DNA of 64,000 nt from positions 29,554 through 93,553 of the forward strand of contig CACXQV010000012.1 in NCBI GenBank assembly GCA_902769875.1, given 5' to 3'. This DNA is from an uncultured Bacteroidia bacterium. GTDB lineage: Bacteria > Bacteroidota > Bacteroidia > Bacteroidales > F082. This document shows, one piece after another, positions 1 to 12,300 of the stretch (the first letter of the stretch is position 1; each line of letters opens with the position of its first letter). Both the position numbers and the translations under genes were made by a program. The notes beneath the pieces were generated by a model. That model had not been told where the DNA came from, did no database searches, and was given only the letters and a program-made list of their open reading frames with translations.

Positions 1-2
1 AC

Positions 3-3518
<3,516 letters not shown>

Positions 3519-3534
3519 CCCTGCTTGCCTAAAG

Positions 3535-5106
3535 TCATACATTCCTCTCGATGCAACAACTATGCTGCTTGGATTCCCGATTGTATGAGATTCCCACAAG
3601 AAGCAGATTGTCAGTATATTGCAAAATTTTGGCTGGATATTGCTTCCGCTTGATTTGCTCGATGGCTGTATCAACGGCCTTGTCATACTTCAATTCTATG
3701 ACGATGGCAGGCGAATCCACGTTCTTTCTTGGAATGAGCACCAAGTCAGCGAAGCCCTTGCCAGTGGCCAATTCGCGGTGGATGATGTAATCGTTTGAGG
3801 CATAATAATATGCAATGCTCAACACACAAGCCAATGAGTTCTCGTCGTTGTAGCTCAAAATACTGGTGTTCTCGTCGTGAGCGGCATCCACGCCACGGGC
3901 CACAGCCACTTCGTCGCCGCGAAGCGTGGCTTGGAGGAGTTGTTCCGAGGCGTTCAAGGCGTTCATCACGTGAGTCCAATTGCTGGCTTCCACGGCGTTG
4001 ACCATCTCGCCCGCCACTTCCTTGTTGGGAATGTAGCACTCATTCTTTTGCCAATTATATGAAAGGTAGCCCAAATGAATAAGCACGGTGAATACATCGT
4101 CTTTGCTACGAATGATAGACATATCGTTCTGGAACTTGGTGGGGTTGACCTTGCAGCGTTCTTCGGCGAGCATACTAATCACGGCATCCTTCAAGCCATC
4201 GTAGTTCATTGAGATATAGTGCGCCACGGCATCGTATGCACCTGTTGCGGCCCAAAAACTACGGCAACGACGACTTCGGAGTGCCTGCATCACCGAGTTA
4301 GGATTGAAGATTGACCGCTCGTCGCCAATCTGGTAGCCGTCGTACCATTTCTCCAATTCGTCAAAGTCCATACGATGCTTTTCGGCCAAGGCTTTTACCT
4401 CATCCTTTGTGAATCCGAAATAAGAGGCCATATCTACAGGCTCCACCATCGAATACTCGATGAAATTGTTCAACGCCGACTCGGTCTTGTATTTCTTGAT
4501 GGGCAAAATGCCCGTCATATAGACACCTGCAAACACTTGTGGCGAGTTGCTCCCCTTGAACATCCGACGCAGCCAGTTGACAAAATCGTCCATGACATGG
4601 GTGTCGGGCCTGAACTCGCGGCAGATGGCATCCCACTCGTCGATGATGAAGATGAACGGCTGTTGGGTGGAATCAGTAACGCGAATAAGGTAAGCCATCA
4701 AATCGTCATCGTCGATGACGGGAATGTCGGGAAACGCTTTATGGACATCGTCAATCAGCTCTTTTTGCACATGCTGCATGATGCTGTCGTCCTTGAAGCG
4801 CGTGGTGAAATTGGTCAGGTCGAGGAAAATGACAGGATACTTGTTCAGATGCTTCTCAAATGACGGGTCATTGGCTATTTCAAGACCGGCGAAAAGCGCC
4901 CTTGAATCGCACGATTGGTCATAATAGGCATTGAGCATCTTGGCCGCCAACGACTTGCCGAAACGACGACTACGCGACACACAGCTGAAACGACGCTCTG
5001 TAAAAAGCGTGCTGTTGACGATGGCAATCAAACCCGATTTGTCAACATATTCACCATTTATTACGCTCTGGAATCCAGCATTGCCAATGTTGATGTATGT
5101 TCCCAT
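3535..5106 (-). CDS. AAA-ATPase / PD-(D/E)XK nuclease-like protein (DUF1703 type)
   Basis: 523 residues with the two-part layout of a family that is very common and mobile in Bacteroidota. The N-terminal AAA-ATPase-like domain has the Walker A variant RRFGKS at 47-52 and a Walker B-like FIFIIDEWD near 150-158. The C-terminal part has the PD-(D/E)XK-like strand pair FADLVLIP ... IVIELKYD, resembling DUF1703. The start is supported by a -7 box (TACCTTTG) at 5132-5125, about 20 bases upstream. The biological role of the family is not established; proposals include nuclease or mobile-element functions. The family call is firm, the function unknown. Confidence 0.85.
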   Translation of the reverse strand: MGTYINIGNAGFQSVINGEYVDKSGLIAIVNSTLFTERRFSCVSRSRRFGKSLAAKMLNAYYDQSCDSRALFAGLEIANDPSFEKHLNKYPVIFLDLTNFTTRFKDDSIMQHVQKELIDDVHKAFPDIPVIDDDDLMAYLIRVTDSTQQPFIFIIDEWDAICREFRPDTHVMDDFVNWLRRMFKGSNSPQVFAGVYMTGILPIKKYKTESALNNFIEYSMVEPVDMASYFGFTKDEVKALAEKHRMDFDELEKWYDGYQIGDERSIFNPNSVMQALRSRRCRSFWAATGAYDAVAHYISMNYDGLKDAVISMLAEERCKVNPTKFQNDMSIIRSKDDVFTVLIHLGYLSYNWQKNECYIPNKEVAGEMVNAVEASNWTHVMNALNASEQLLQATLRGDEVAVARGVDAAHDENTSILSYNDENSLACVLSIAYYYASNDYIIHRELATGKGFADLVLIPRKNVDSPAIVIELKYDKAVDTAIEQIKRKQYPAKILQYTDNLLLVGISYNRESKQHSCCIERNV

Positions 5107-5124
5107 GACTTATTGATTTTGCCG

Positions 5125-5132
5125 CAAAGGTA
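5125..5132 (-). promoter_or_regulatory. -7 promoter box for the DUF1703-type gene
   Basis: TACCTTTG on the minus strand fits the Bacteroidota -7 consensus TAnnTTTG and lies about 20 bases before the start codon at 5106. Confidence 0.55.
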
Positions 5133-5215
5133 GCAATAATTCAACAACCGCCAAAAGCGCGGCATAAAAATGTCGGGCACGAAGGTCAAAACATCAATCG
5201 CAAAAGAGATAAAAA

Positions 5216-7039
5216 TCACTCCGCAAACATCCCGTCAATCAGCCCTTGGAAATGCTCGGCGATGATTTTGCGGCGCAGTTTCAGGCTGGGGGTGATTTCG
5301 CCCTCTTCGATGGTCCATTCGCGGTCGACCAACTCGAAACGCTTCACTTTCTCGTAGTCGCCAAAGAACTTGTTGTAACTGTCGACTTCCTTGCGGTAAC
5401 GGTCGCTAACTGCCTTAACCTTAATCATTTCCGCATTGGTGGTATAAGGAATGTGGTTCTCTTCGCACCAAGTCTTCAGGTTCTCGAAATTCGGCACAAT
5501 CAAAGCGGCGGCAAACTTCTGGTTTTCGCCCACAACCATAATGCTGCTGATGAGCGGCGACTCGGCAAAACGGTTTTCAATCAACGCAGGTGAGATGTAC
5601 TTGCCCATCGAGTCCTTGAAGATTTCCTTCATTCGACCCGTGATTTTCAGCAAGCCGTCCTCGTCAAACTCGCCGATGTCGCCGGTATGGAAATAGCCGT
5701 TTTCGTCGATGGCGATTTTGGTCTGTTCCTCGTCCTTGTAGTAGCCCTTCATCACGGGCGAGCCTTTCACAAGGATTTCGCCCGATTCAGGGTCAATCTT
5801 GATGTCGACGCTCCCGCAAGGCACGCCCACCGTTCCTGCCTTGATGATGCCCAAAGCCAAACTGTTGGTGGCAATCACCGGCGAGGTTTCCGTCAGGCCA
5901 TAACCTTCGATAATCGGGATGTTCATAGCGGCAAACAGACGTACCAATCGTGGCTGCAAACTGGCACCGCCCGAAATGATGAACTCCAAGCGACCGCCGA
6001 AAGCCTTCCTCACATCCTTGAAAACCAACCTATTGGCCCAATACAACTTGAACCGATAGGCACGATGGGGTTTCTTTTCCGTTTCGTCATAACGCTCCGC
6101 CAACTGGAAAGCCCAGTGGAAAATGCGTTTTTTCATTCCCTTCAACTTGTCTCCCTTGCGCATCACGCCGTTATACACCTTCTCGACGACGCGCGGCACG
6201 GTGGTGAAATGCTCCGGCTTGATGTCGGCAATGTCGCGCATGATGGTACCGAAGTTTTCCACATAATAGGTCGAATTGCCGAGATAGAGGTGGGTGTACA
6301 GCACAGAACGCTCATAAATGTGCGACAACGGCAAGAAACTCACCACTTTATGGGAACTTGGCACGGGGTAATGCGGACCATAATAGGCCACGCAACTCAT
6401 CAGGTTATAATGTGTCAGCATCACGCCTTTGGGGGTGCCAAGCGTGCCCGAAGTGTAGATGATAGTCGCCACATCCTCTGGCTCGACGTCATCTTTCCTG
6501 GCCTGCAAAGCGGCAAGGCTTTTCTTGTCGATTTTCACCGAAACCATCAGTCCGCGCAAGGTAAGTTGGCCTGTCACAGGATTGAAAACAAACACTTTAG
6601 GCTTGTTTTCCACCTTTTCGATGATGCCCTTGACCTTGTTCAACAGCAACGAGCCTTCCACAAATACAATCTTAGGCTCGGCGTGTTTGATGATATGCTC
6701 GTAGTCGCTTTGGCGCACCGTTGGATAAATCGGCACAAGGATGGCCCCGATTTGCTGGACGGCAAAGTCGACCATGTTCCACTGCGGGCAGTTGTTGGAA
6801 ATGACGGCCACCCGGTCGCCCTTGGCCACGCCCAAACCTATGAGTCCCTGGCTGATGACATCCGTCATTTTCACAAAGTCGCGACCGATGTATTTCTTCC
6901 ACTCACCCTCCACTTTGTTGGCAAACATCACCTTCTTCTTGCCGAATTTCTCCACAAATCGCGGCAGCAGGTCGAAAGTGCGGGGCGGAATGTCAGGAAA
7001 TGCCTGAACCGTTTTTCCTTTGATTGCGTATTTTTCCAT
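5216..7039 (-). CDS. long-chain acyl-CoA synthetase (AMP-binding)
   Basis: Activates long-chain fatty acids to acyl-CoA through an acyl-adenylate, at the inner face of the membrane. About 607 residues from the Met at 7039; the frame extends 14 codons upstream, but those codons cover a promoter-like stretch and add residues that do not belong to the family. The adenylate-forming motifs are present in order: YTSGTLGTPKG (phosphate loop) near residue 195, EGYGLTETSP near 380, and the hinge region FHTGDIGEFDEDGLLKITGR near 460. Length and motifs match FadD/long-chain ACS proteins of Bacteroidota, which often have several paralogs, so I give no gene symbol. It is divergent from the phosphopantetheinyl transferase, and the two share a short intergenic region. 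Confidence 0.9.
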   Translation of the reverse strand: MEKYAIKGKTVQAFPDIPPRTFDLLPRFVEKFGKKKVMFANKVEGEWKKYIGRDFVKMTDVISQGLIGLGVAKGDRVAVISNNCPQWNMVDFAVQQIGAILVPIYPTVRQSDYEHIIKHAEPKIVFVEGSLLLNKVKGIIEKVENKPKVFVFNPVTGQLTLRGLMVSVKIDKKSLAALQARKDDVEPEDVATIIYTSGTLGTPKGVMLTHYNLMSCVAYYGPHYPVPSSHKVVSFLPLSHIYERSVLYTHLYLGNSTYYVENFGTIMRDIADIKPEHFTTVPRVVEKVYNGVMRKGDKLKGMKKRIFHWAFQLAERYDETEKKPHRAYRFKLYWANRLVFKDVRKAFGGRLEFIISGGASLQPRLVRLFAAMNIPIIEGYGLTETSPVIATNSLALGIIKAGTVGVPCGSVDIKIDPESGEILVKGSPVMKGYYKDEEQTKIAIDENGYFHTGDIGEFDEDGLLKITGRMKEIFKDSMGKYISPALIENRFAESPLISSIMVVGENQKFAAALIVPNFENLKTWCEENHIPYTTNAEMIKVKAVSDRYRKEVDSYNKFFGDYEKVKRFELVDREWTIEEGEITPSLKLRRKIIAEHFQGLIDGMFAE

Positions 7040-7179
7040 ATTACTGAAAATCGGTGCGAAAATAGAAATTAATTTTCTCAATTCGTGCTTTTATCCAAAC
7101 GAGGGGGTATTTTGAAACCAAAATAGGAGATTTTTTCAACGAAATTGAAACGGAAGTGGCTCGTTTTTCCGAGAATGAC

Positions 7180-7187
7180 TAATTTTG
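7180..7187 (+). promoter_or_regulatory. -7 promoter box deciding the start of the PPTase gene
   Basis: TAATTTTG fits TAnnTTTG. It lies downstream of the ATG codons at 7145 and 7175, so those cannot be the start of a transcript made from this promoter. This favours the ATG at 7205. Confidence 0.55.
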
Positions 7188-7204
7188 CGCCCGATTCAAT
7201 TGCC

Positions 7205-7807
7205 ATGGTGACCATTTTCGACGATATGAGCCAAGTGACCGAAGCCGAGGTGCAGCGGATGCTGCCTTTGGTGGACGGGCAACGCCGCAAAGAGGCCTTG
7301 CGCTACAAACACCTTTTCGGGCAATTCGCCTGCCTGAAGTCGTGGCTGATGTTGCAAGAGCTGCTGAAACCATTGGGCATCAACGATATGGAATTCTGTT
7401 TCAACGAACACGGAAAGCCGTCCCTGAAGCATCATCCTGACATCCACTTCAACCTCAGCCATTGCAAAAACGGCATTGCCGTTGTCGTCGACTTTATTCC
7501 AGTAGGCATTGATATTGAGAGTTTTAGGAAAGACAATCTCTCCCTTGTGCGCAAGACGATGAACCCCACCGAGGCCGAATGGATTTACGCATCGAGCGAG
7601 CCTGTCGAGGTGTTCACGCAATATTGGACCAAAAAAGAAGCCGTAGTGAAACTGCGCGGGACGGGCATCATTGACGACCTGCATCGTGTGTTGGACGGCA
7701 AAGGCTACCGACTTGAAACACACCTCAGCCGCGAAAAACGCTATGCTTGGAGCGCGGCCTACCAAAAACAGGAACTGCGAAGCAAAGCCCCGCAGTTCCC
7801 AACCTAA
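7205..7807 (+). CDS. 4'-phosphopantetheinyl transferase, Sfp type
   Basis: Transfers the 4'-phosphopantetheine arm of CoA to a carrier-protein serine. 200 residues from the ATG at 7205, chosen because the -7 box at 7180-7187 lies after the two earlier ATGs. Family motifs read in order: GKPSL at 70-74, FNLSHC at 82-87, GIDIE at 101-105 (Mg2+-binding acidic residues) and WTKKEAVVKLRGTGI from 141. The size is close to Sfp/AcpT-like enzymes of Bacteroidota. No polyketide or NRPS genes are nearby, so it probably serves fatty-acid synthesis or a distant cluster. The next gene is convergent. Confidence 0.88.
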   Translation: MVTIFDDMSQVTEAEVQRMLPLVDGQRRKEALRYKHLFGQFACLKSWLMLQELLKPLGINDMEFCFNEHGKPSLKHHPDIHFNLSHCKNGIAVVVDFIPVGIDIESFRKDNLSLVRKTMNPTEAEWIYASSEPVEVFTQYWTKKEAVVKLRGTGIIDDLHRVLDGKGYRLETHLSREKRYAWSAAYQKQELRSKAPQFPT

Positions 7808-7828
7808 CCAATAAAAAAATTACTCTTT

Positions 7829-8764
7829 TCATGCAATGATGCGCGTGCCGCAAGCAGCATCGCCCAACTTGGTAGCCTCAGTGATGATGGCTTCGTGACC
7901 CGTGGCTTCCACGAACAGCACAGCAGCGCGAATCTTGGGAGCCATGCTGCCCTCAGTGAAATGGCCTTCAGCCAGATACTGCTTGGCCTCGGCCACGGTG
8001 ATGGTGTCCAAAGCCTTCTCGTTTTCCTTGCGGAAATTGATGTAGACCTTCGGCACGTCGGTGAGGATGTAGAACTCGTCGGCACCAATCTTGATGGCCG
8101 TCATAGCGGAAGCCAAGTCCTTGTCGATGACCGCCTCAACGCCCACATGCACGCCGTCCTTCTTGATGACGGGGATGCCGCCGCCGCCAACTGTGATGAC
8201 GATATTGCCTTCCTCGGCCAAACGTTTCACAAGGGCAACATTCTGAATGTCAATCGGTTTAGGAGAAGCCACAACCTTGCGCCAGCCCTTGCCTTTCGGG
8301 TCTTCCTTGTAGACGGCACCCGTTTCGGCGGCGTATTTTTCGGCCTGTTCCTTGGTGTAATACGGTCCAACCGGCTTGGTGGGATTCTTGAACATCGGGT
8401 CGTCTTTGTCGACGAGCACCTGCGTCACGAAAGTGACCACATTACGGTCGATGTTCTCTTTCACCATCACCTTTTCGAGGCCCATCTCAATCATATAGCC
8501 GATTTGGCCTTGGGTTTCGGCACCGCAAACATCCATCGGCATGGCGGGAATGCCTTCCTTTTCGCCAGCGGCATTCTGGAGCAACACATTGCCCACTTGG
8601 GGCCCGTTGCCGTGGCCGATGACCAAATTATAACCCTGTTTCAGGAACGGCAGCAGCGATTGGCATGTGTCGGCCACATTCTGCATCTGTTCCTGGCATG
8701 TTCCTTTCTGACCGCTTCTCAAAAGTGCGTTTCCGCCAAAAGCGATAACAGCCAATTTCTTCAT
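7829..8764 (-). CDS. arcC: carbamate kinase
   Basis: Catalyses reversible transfer of phosphate between carbamoyl phosphate and ADP, usually making ATP at the end of arginine, citrulline or allantoin breakdown. 311 residues, the usual length. It opens with the amino-acid-kinase motif AFGGNALL, followed by IGHGNGPQVGN near 50 and the TVGGGGIPV loop in the second half. It is 31 bases downstream of the small lipoprotein gene on the same strand, so the two may be co-transcribed from the promoter at 9177. No arginine deiminase or ornithine carbamoyltransferase gene is in the window. Confidence 0.92.
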   Translation of the reverse strand: MKKLAVIAFGGNALLRSGQKGTCQEQMQNVADTCQSLLPFLKQGYNLVIGHGNGPQVGNVLLQNAAGEKEGIPAMPMDVCGAETQGQIGYMIEMGLEKVMVKENIDRNVVTFVTQVLVDKDDPMFKNPTKPVGPYYTKEQAEKYAAETGAVYKEDPKGKGWRKVVASPKPIDIQNVALVKRLAEEGNIVITVGGGGIPVIKKDGVHVGVEAVIDKDLASAMTAIKIGADEFYILTDVPKVYINFRKENEKALDTITVAEAKQYLAEGHFTEGSMAPKIRAAVLFVEATGHEAIITEATKLGDAACGTRIIA

Positions 8765-8795
8765 AAATAACTGATTTATAATATTATGTAATAGA

Positions 8796-9143
8796 TTATT
8801 TCTTTTGGTATGTCACCGAATAGCCATCGGAGCCCACGACGAGTTTTTCCTTGTCGACGGAGATGATGTCCAAAGTGTCAGCAAACTCACTCGGCACCGA
8901 ACCATTAATGACGCCACTGATAATCAGTTTCTTGCCTTGCTGTTCCCAGTGCTTGTATTCGCGAAAGCCCGTGTTGATGGATTTCACCTCGCCATTTTCA
9001 AGAAAAGTGAAGCCCACCTCGCCCAAATAACTGCCTTCAACGGCGGGTTCAACCCAAGTACCGACCAATGATTCGTTGCCGCAAGAGGCCAAAAACAATC
9101 CCATCATTGATGCTAAAGCAATAGTAATCAAATGTTTGTTCAT
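8796..9143 (-). CDS. small lipoprotein, lipocalin-like
   Basis: 115 residues with a short signal peptide and the lipobox FLASC (Cys21), so it is predicted to be lipid-anchored. The mature part starts with a SLVGTW stretch followed by short predicted beta strands. This resembles the small lipocalin-like lipoproteins of Bacteroidota, in which LVGTW is a recurring start. The ligand is unknown. A -7 box (TACCTTTG) lies at 9177-9170. It is first in a likely two-gene unit with carbamate kinase, but that neighbourhood says little about its function. Confidence 0.7.
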   Translation of the reverse strand: MNKHLITIALASMMGLFLASCGNESLVGTWVEPAVEGSYLGEVGFTFLENGEVKSINTGFREYKHWEQQGKKLIISGVINGSVPSEFADTLDIISVDKEKLVVGSDGYSVTYQKK

Positions 9144-9169
9144 TTCTTTACCCTTTCATTTTGGAGCGG

Positions 9170-9177
9170 CAAAGGTA
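9170..9177 (-). promoter_or_regulatory. -7 promoter box for lipoprotein-arcC unit
   Basis: TACCTTTG on the minus strand matches TAnnTTTG and lies about 27 bases before the lipoprotein start at 9143. Confidence 0.55.
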
Positions 9178-9225
9178 GGAAAAAGATTCTTAAATAAAAC
9201 TATTTCAATGAATTATTTTTTTTCG

Positions 9226-9310
9226 CTTTGCATCATTGCGAGCAAAGCGAAGCAATCCAGACATCAAGCTTGTCGTCTGGACTGCTTCGTGCCTCGCAGT
9301 GACGCAAAGT
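9226..9310. repeat. intergenic palindrome (GCGAGCAAAGCGAAGCAATCC type)
   Basis: Two long arms (CATTGCGAGCAAAGCGAAGC and its near-complement GCTTCGTGCCTCGCAGTGAC) are separated by a short centre. The arms pair imperfectly over about 35 bases. It sits between two convergently placed 3'/5' ends, downstream of the BspA-like gene. Similar palindromes are scattered in many bacterial genomes and behave like non-autonomous repeats; here it may also act as a transcription end. Confidence 0.75.
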
Positions 9311-9320
9311 GTGTCATATA

Positions 9321-12300
9321 TCATTCAATGACCATCTTCTGCGTCCTGACATTTTCCATTTCAATCAACCGCAACACATACACACCTTTGGCCATTCCGC
9401 TAGTAGGGACACACTGCGTGTGTCCGCCACAAGAAACCACGACGCGCCCTTGCATATCCACAATTTGCAATGTGGCACCCGCTTCGGCTCCGATAATGAT
9501 GATGTTCCCGTTGCTGAAAAAGGCAAAAGTCGCATCGTCGTCGTCTGCGTTCCCGCTGACGGAAAACACCAAGCGGAAGCGGCTGGAGTAGTCGGTCGTC
9601 TTGGCGGTGAAAGTATAGGTTGGCGAAGTCAACAAATCCATATCCGCACCAGTAAGGTTGTCAATCAAGTGCAAGTAATCCAAATCCACGCCTTCTGGAT
9701 TGACACTGATGGTGTATTCGCCATTGCGCATTGCCTTGAAATTCAAGGGCAGTTCGCCTGTCTTTTCGGAAGTGATGATGGCGTAGTCCTTGCCGTCCAC
9801 TGGGATATAAACTTTAGCCGCATCGGTGCCTAAATCGAACTTTTCCAGGCGATTGCCATCCTTGAAATTGATGATGACATTGTCATATTCAGCGCCTTTG
9901 CTCATAGATTGTTGCGCCACGGTGATTTGCATCTGGTTAGGCTGCGAAGCGGACTCTGTTGGGTTCACTTTCGTGAAAGTCACGCTTCCATTCATCGCGT
10001 CGGCCTGCACCATCACGCCTTCGCAGGGACCGAGCGTCTTCATTCCCTCGGTGTAAGCCACCACGCTCCTCCCGCTAATGACAAAAGCAGGAAGGTCGAT
10101 AGTGGCGTTGCAAGCGAAGGGATTGCCCACAAGGTTGAAGCTCGTCAAGGTGCTTGCCTCGTGGCTCAGGTCGCCGATGGTCACATCCTCGTTGCTCGGT
10201 TGCAATTCACCTAGGAATTTGAGTGTCGTACCTTCATCGTTAGCGTAGAGATAGCCCATTTGCGGCTCGATGTCGAAGCCCGGATTTTGGCTGTTGCTGC
10301 TCATTTTGTGGTTTCTCCAGTAATGGTAAGGCTCGTCGTAATAATACAAGTCGTATTCGTTGGCGAGGAAGCCATTTTCAAGAGTAGGTTCAATGCTCGA
10401 AACCATTGGCGAAGCGATGAAATTCCAGCCGTTGTCGTTGGCCGTGTATGCCGCGATGTTTTTCTCCACCGTGGCCATCACGCCTGCGTTGTTATGGTAA
10501 AGTTGTCCACCGTCCTCGATAACCAAGCCTCCAATGGTGGCATTGGTCAAAGTGTCTGAAACCGTGAGGGTCTTGCCCGATTGCAAGGTAAGCGTTTGAC
10601 CTTCGGAAACGGTCAATGTAGTTACTTCGGCATCCACATCGAGGGTGCAGTTGGCATCAATGATGACTTCATCCTCTGCGCCCGGCAGTGCATTGCCGCA
10701 CCAGTTGGAGGGTTGGCTCCAGTTGCCAGTGGTGGTGAAGTGGAAGGACGGTTGGGTGAAGTTCGCCACAAGATTTCTATCACCTGTAACTATAAAAGTA
10801 TATTCTGCCTCAGTTGACACCACTTCGCCGTTTTCAGTCCAATTGACAAACTCATAGCCTTCGTTGGCTGTGGCTGTCAGTGTGCAGGTTTGGCCTTGTG
10901 AATAAGTCCCTACCCCGCTCACCGTTCCGCCTTCGGTGGGGTTGGCGGAGACTGAGACATTGAAAGTAGGGGCAGAAAATGGCACTTTTGCAACAAACAA
11001 TTGATTTTTCTTTGAAAGCATTGTACCTGTATATGCAGGGCTGCTAGGGTCGTAGTTTATGTCATTGTTATAGATATAAATGGCTTGAGTTTCATCTGAA
11101 TCGAATACATGGCAATTCATATTCGGCGAAGTATCATAACTTCCTGTTTTGTCATCCACTACAAGGACGACATTCGTGTTACCATCGTATGCAAAAGGAG
11201 TGTTAAAGGTAATGTAAGTCCAATCATTAGCTCGCATAGTTACACTGCCACTGAAAACCAAATTAGAAGCAGATACACTTTCCCAGTCAGCATTGCTATC
11301 GAACTTCTCCTTCTGAGTTGGCTTCATATAGATGTCGTAAATGCGGGTCTTCTCGGCACCGTCGTTGTAAAAGCCAATGACGGAAATATATCCGGCATCA
11401 CCAAGTTCATCGGTAGTATATATCTGTTGGGAAAACGCATATTTATAATAACTGCAACTGGGAAGATAATCACTTTTAGTGGTTTTAGTGATTATTATTT
11501 GGTTTTTCCGATTAGGAATTGAACGAGACATGTAGGCGGGACCGTTGGGATCGTAGTTTGGATCGCTTGGATCGATGTCTGTGAAACCATAATTGAAGAT
11601 GGCTTGCCTTTCATTAGTACTAAATGTGCGGCAACGTACCATAGGAGTTTGATTCCCCGTATTGTCATCCACTGCGAGGATTACATTAGTGTGCCCATCG
11701 TAATCAAAAGGAGTATTATCAAAAGGAGTATTAAAAGTGATAACCGTCCAATCATTGGCTTGCATGTATACATAGCCACTGAAAACCTTGTCATAGTCAG
11801 ACATGATTTCCCAGTCCGTAGTGTTGGAAAAGCAACTCTTCGTAGTGTATTTCAAATAAATGTCATACTTACGTTCAGCCTCAGCACCCTCATTATAAAA
11901 GGCTATACTGGAAATGAGTCCCGCATCACCGAGTTCTTCGGCAGTGTATATCTGCTCAGAAAATGAGTATTGGGAAGAACTGTGACTTGGAAGATAATTG
12001 TGTAGATATGTGGTGCCATTACATATTAATTGGGAATTTTCACCACCAATAACAAAGCTTTCGGAAAAGTTTGCCACCAAAGTACGGTTTCCGGTTACGG
12101 TGAAAGTGTATTGAGCATTGGTAGAGACCACGTTGCCGTTCTCCGTCCAGTAACCAAAACTATAGTAAAGATTGGGTATTGCCGTCAACACACAGAGCTC
12201 ACCACCATTATAATATCCTGTACCCGTAACCGTACCGCCTTCCGACGGATTGATTGTCACCGAGACCTCTCCCGGACACAAAGCCTTAATGGATGTGAAC

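Noticed and set aside
5687-7072. 461-codon open frame antisense to the acyl-CoA synthetase
   Set aside because: Same reason; the opposite strand has complete family motifs.
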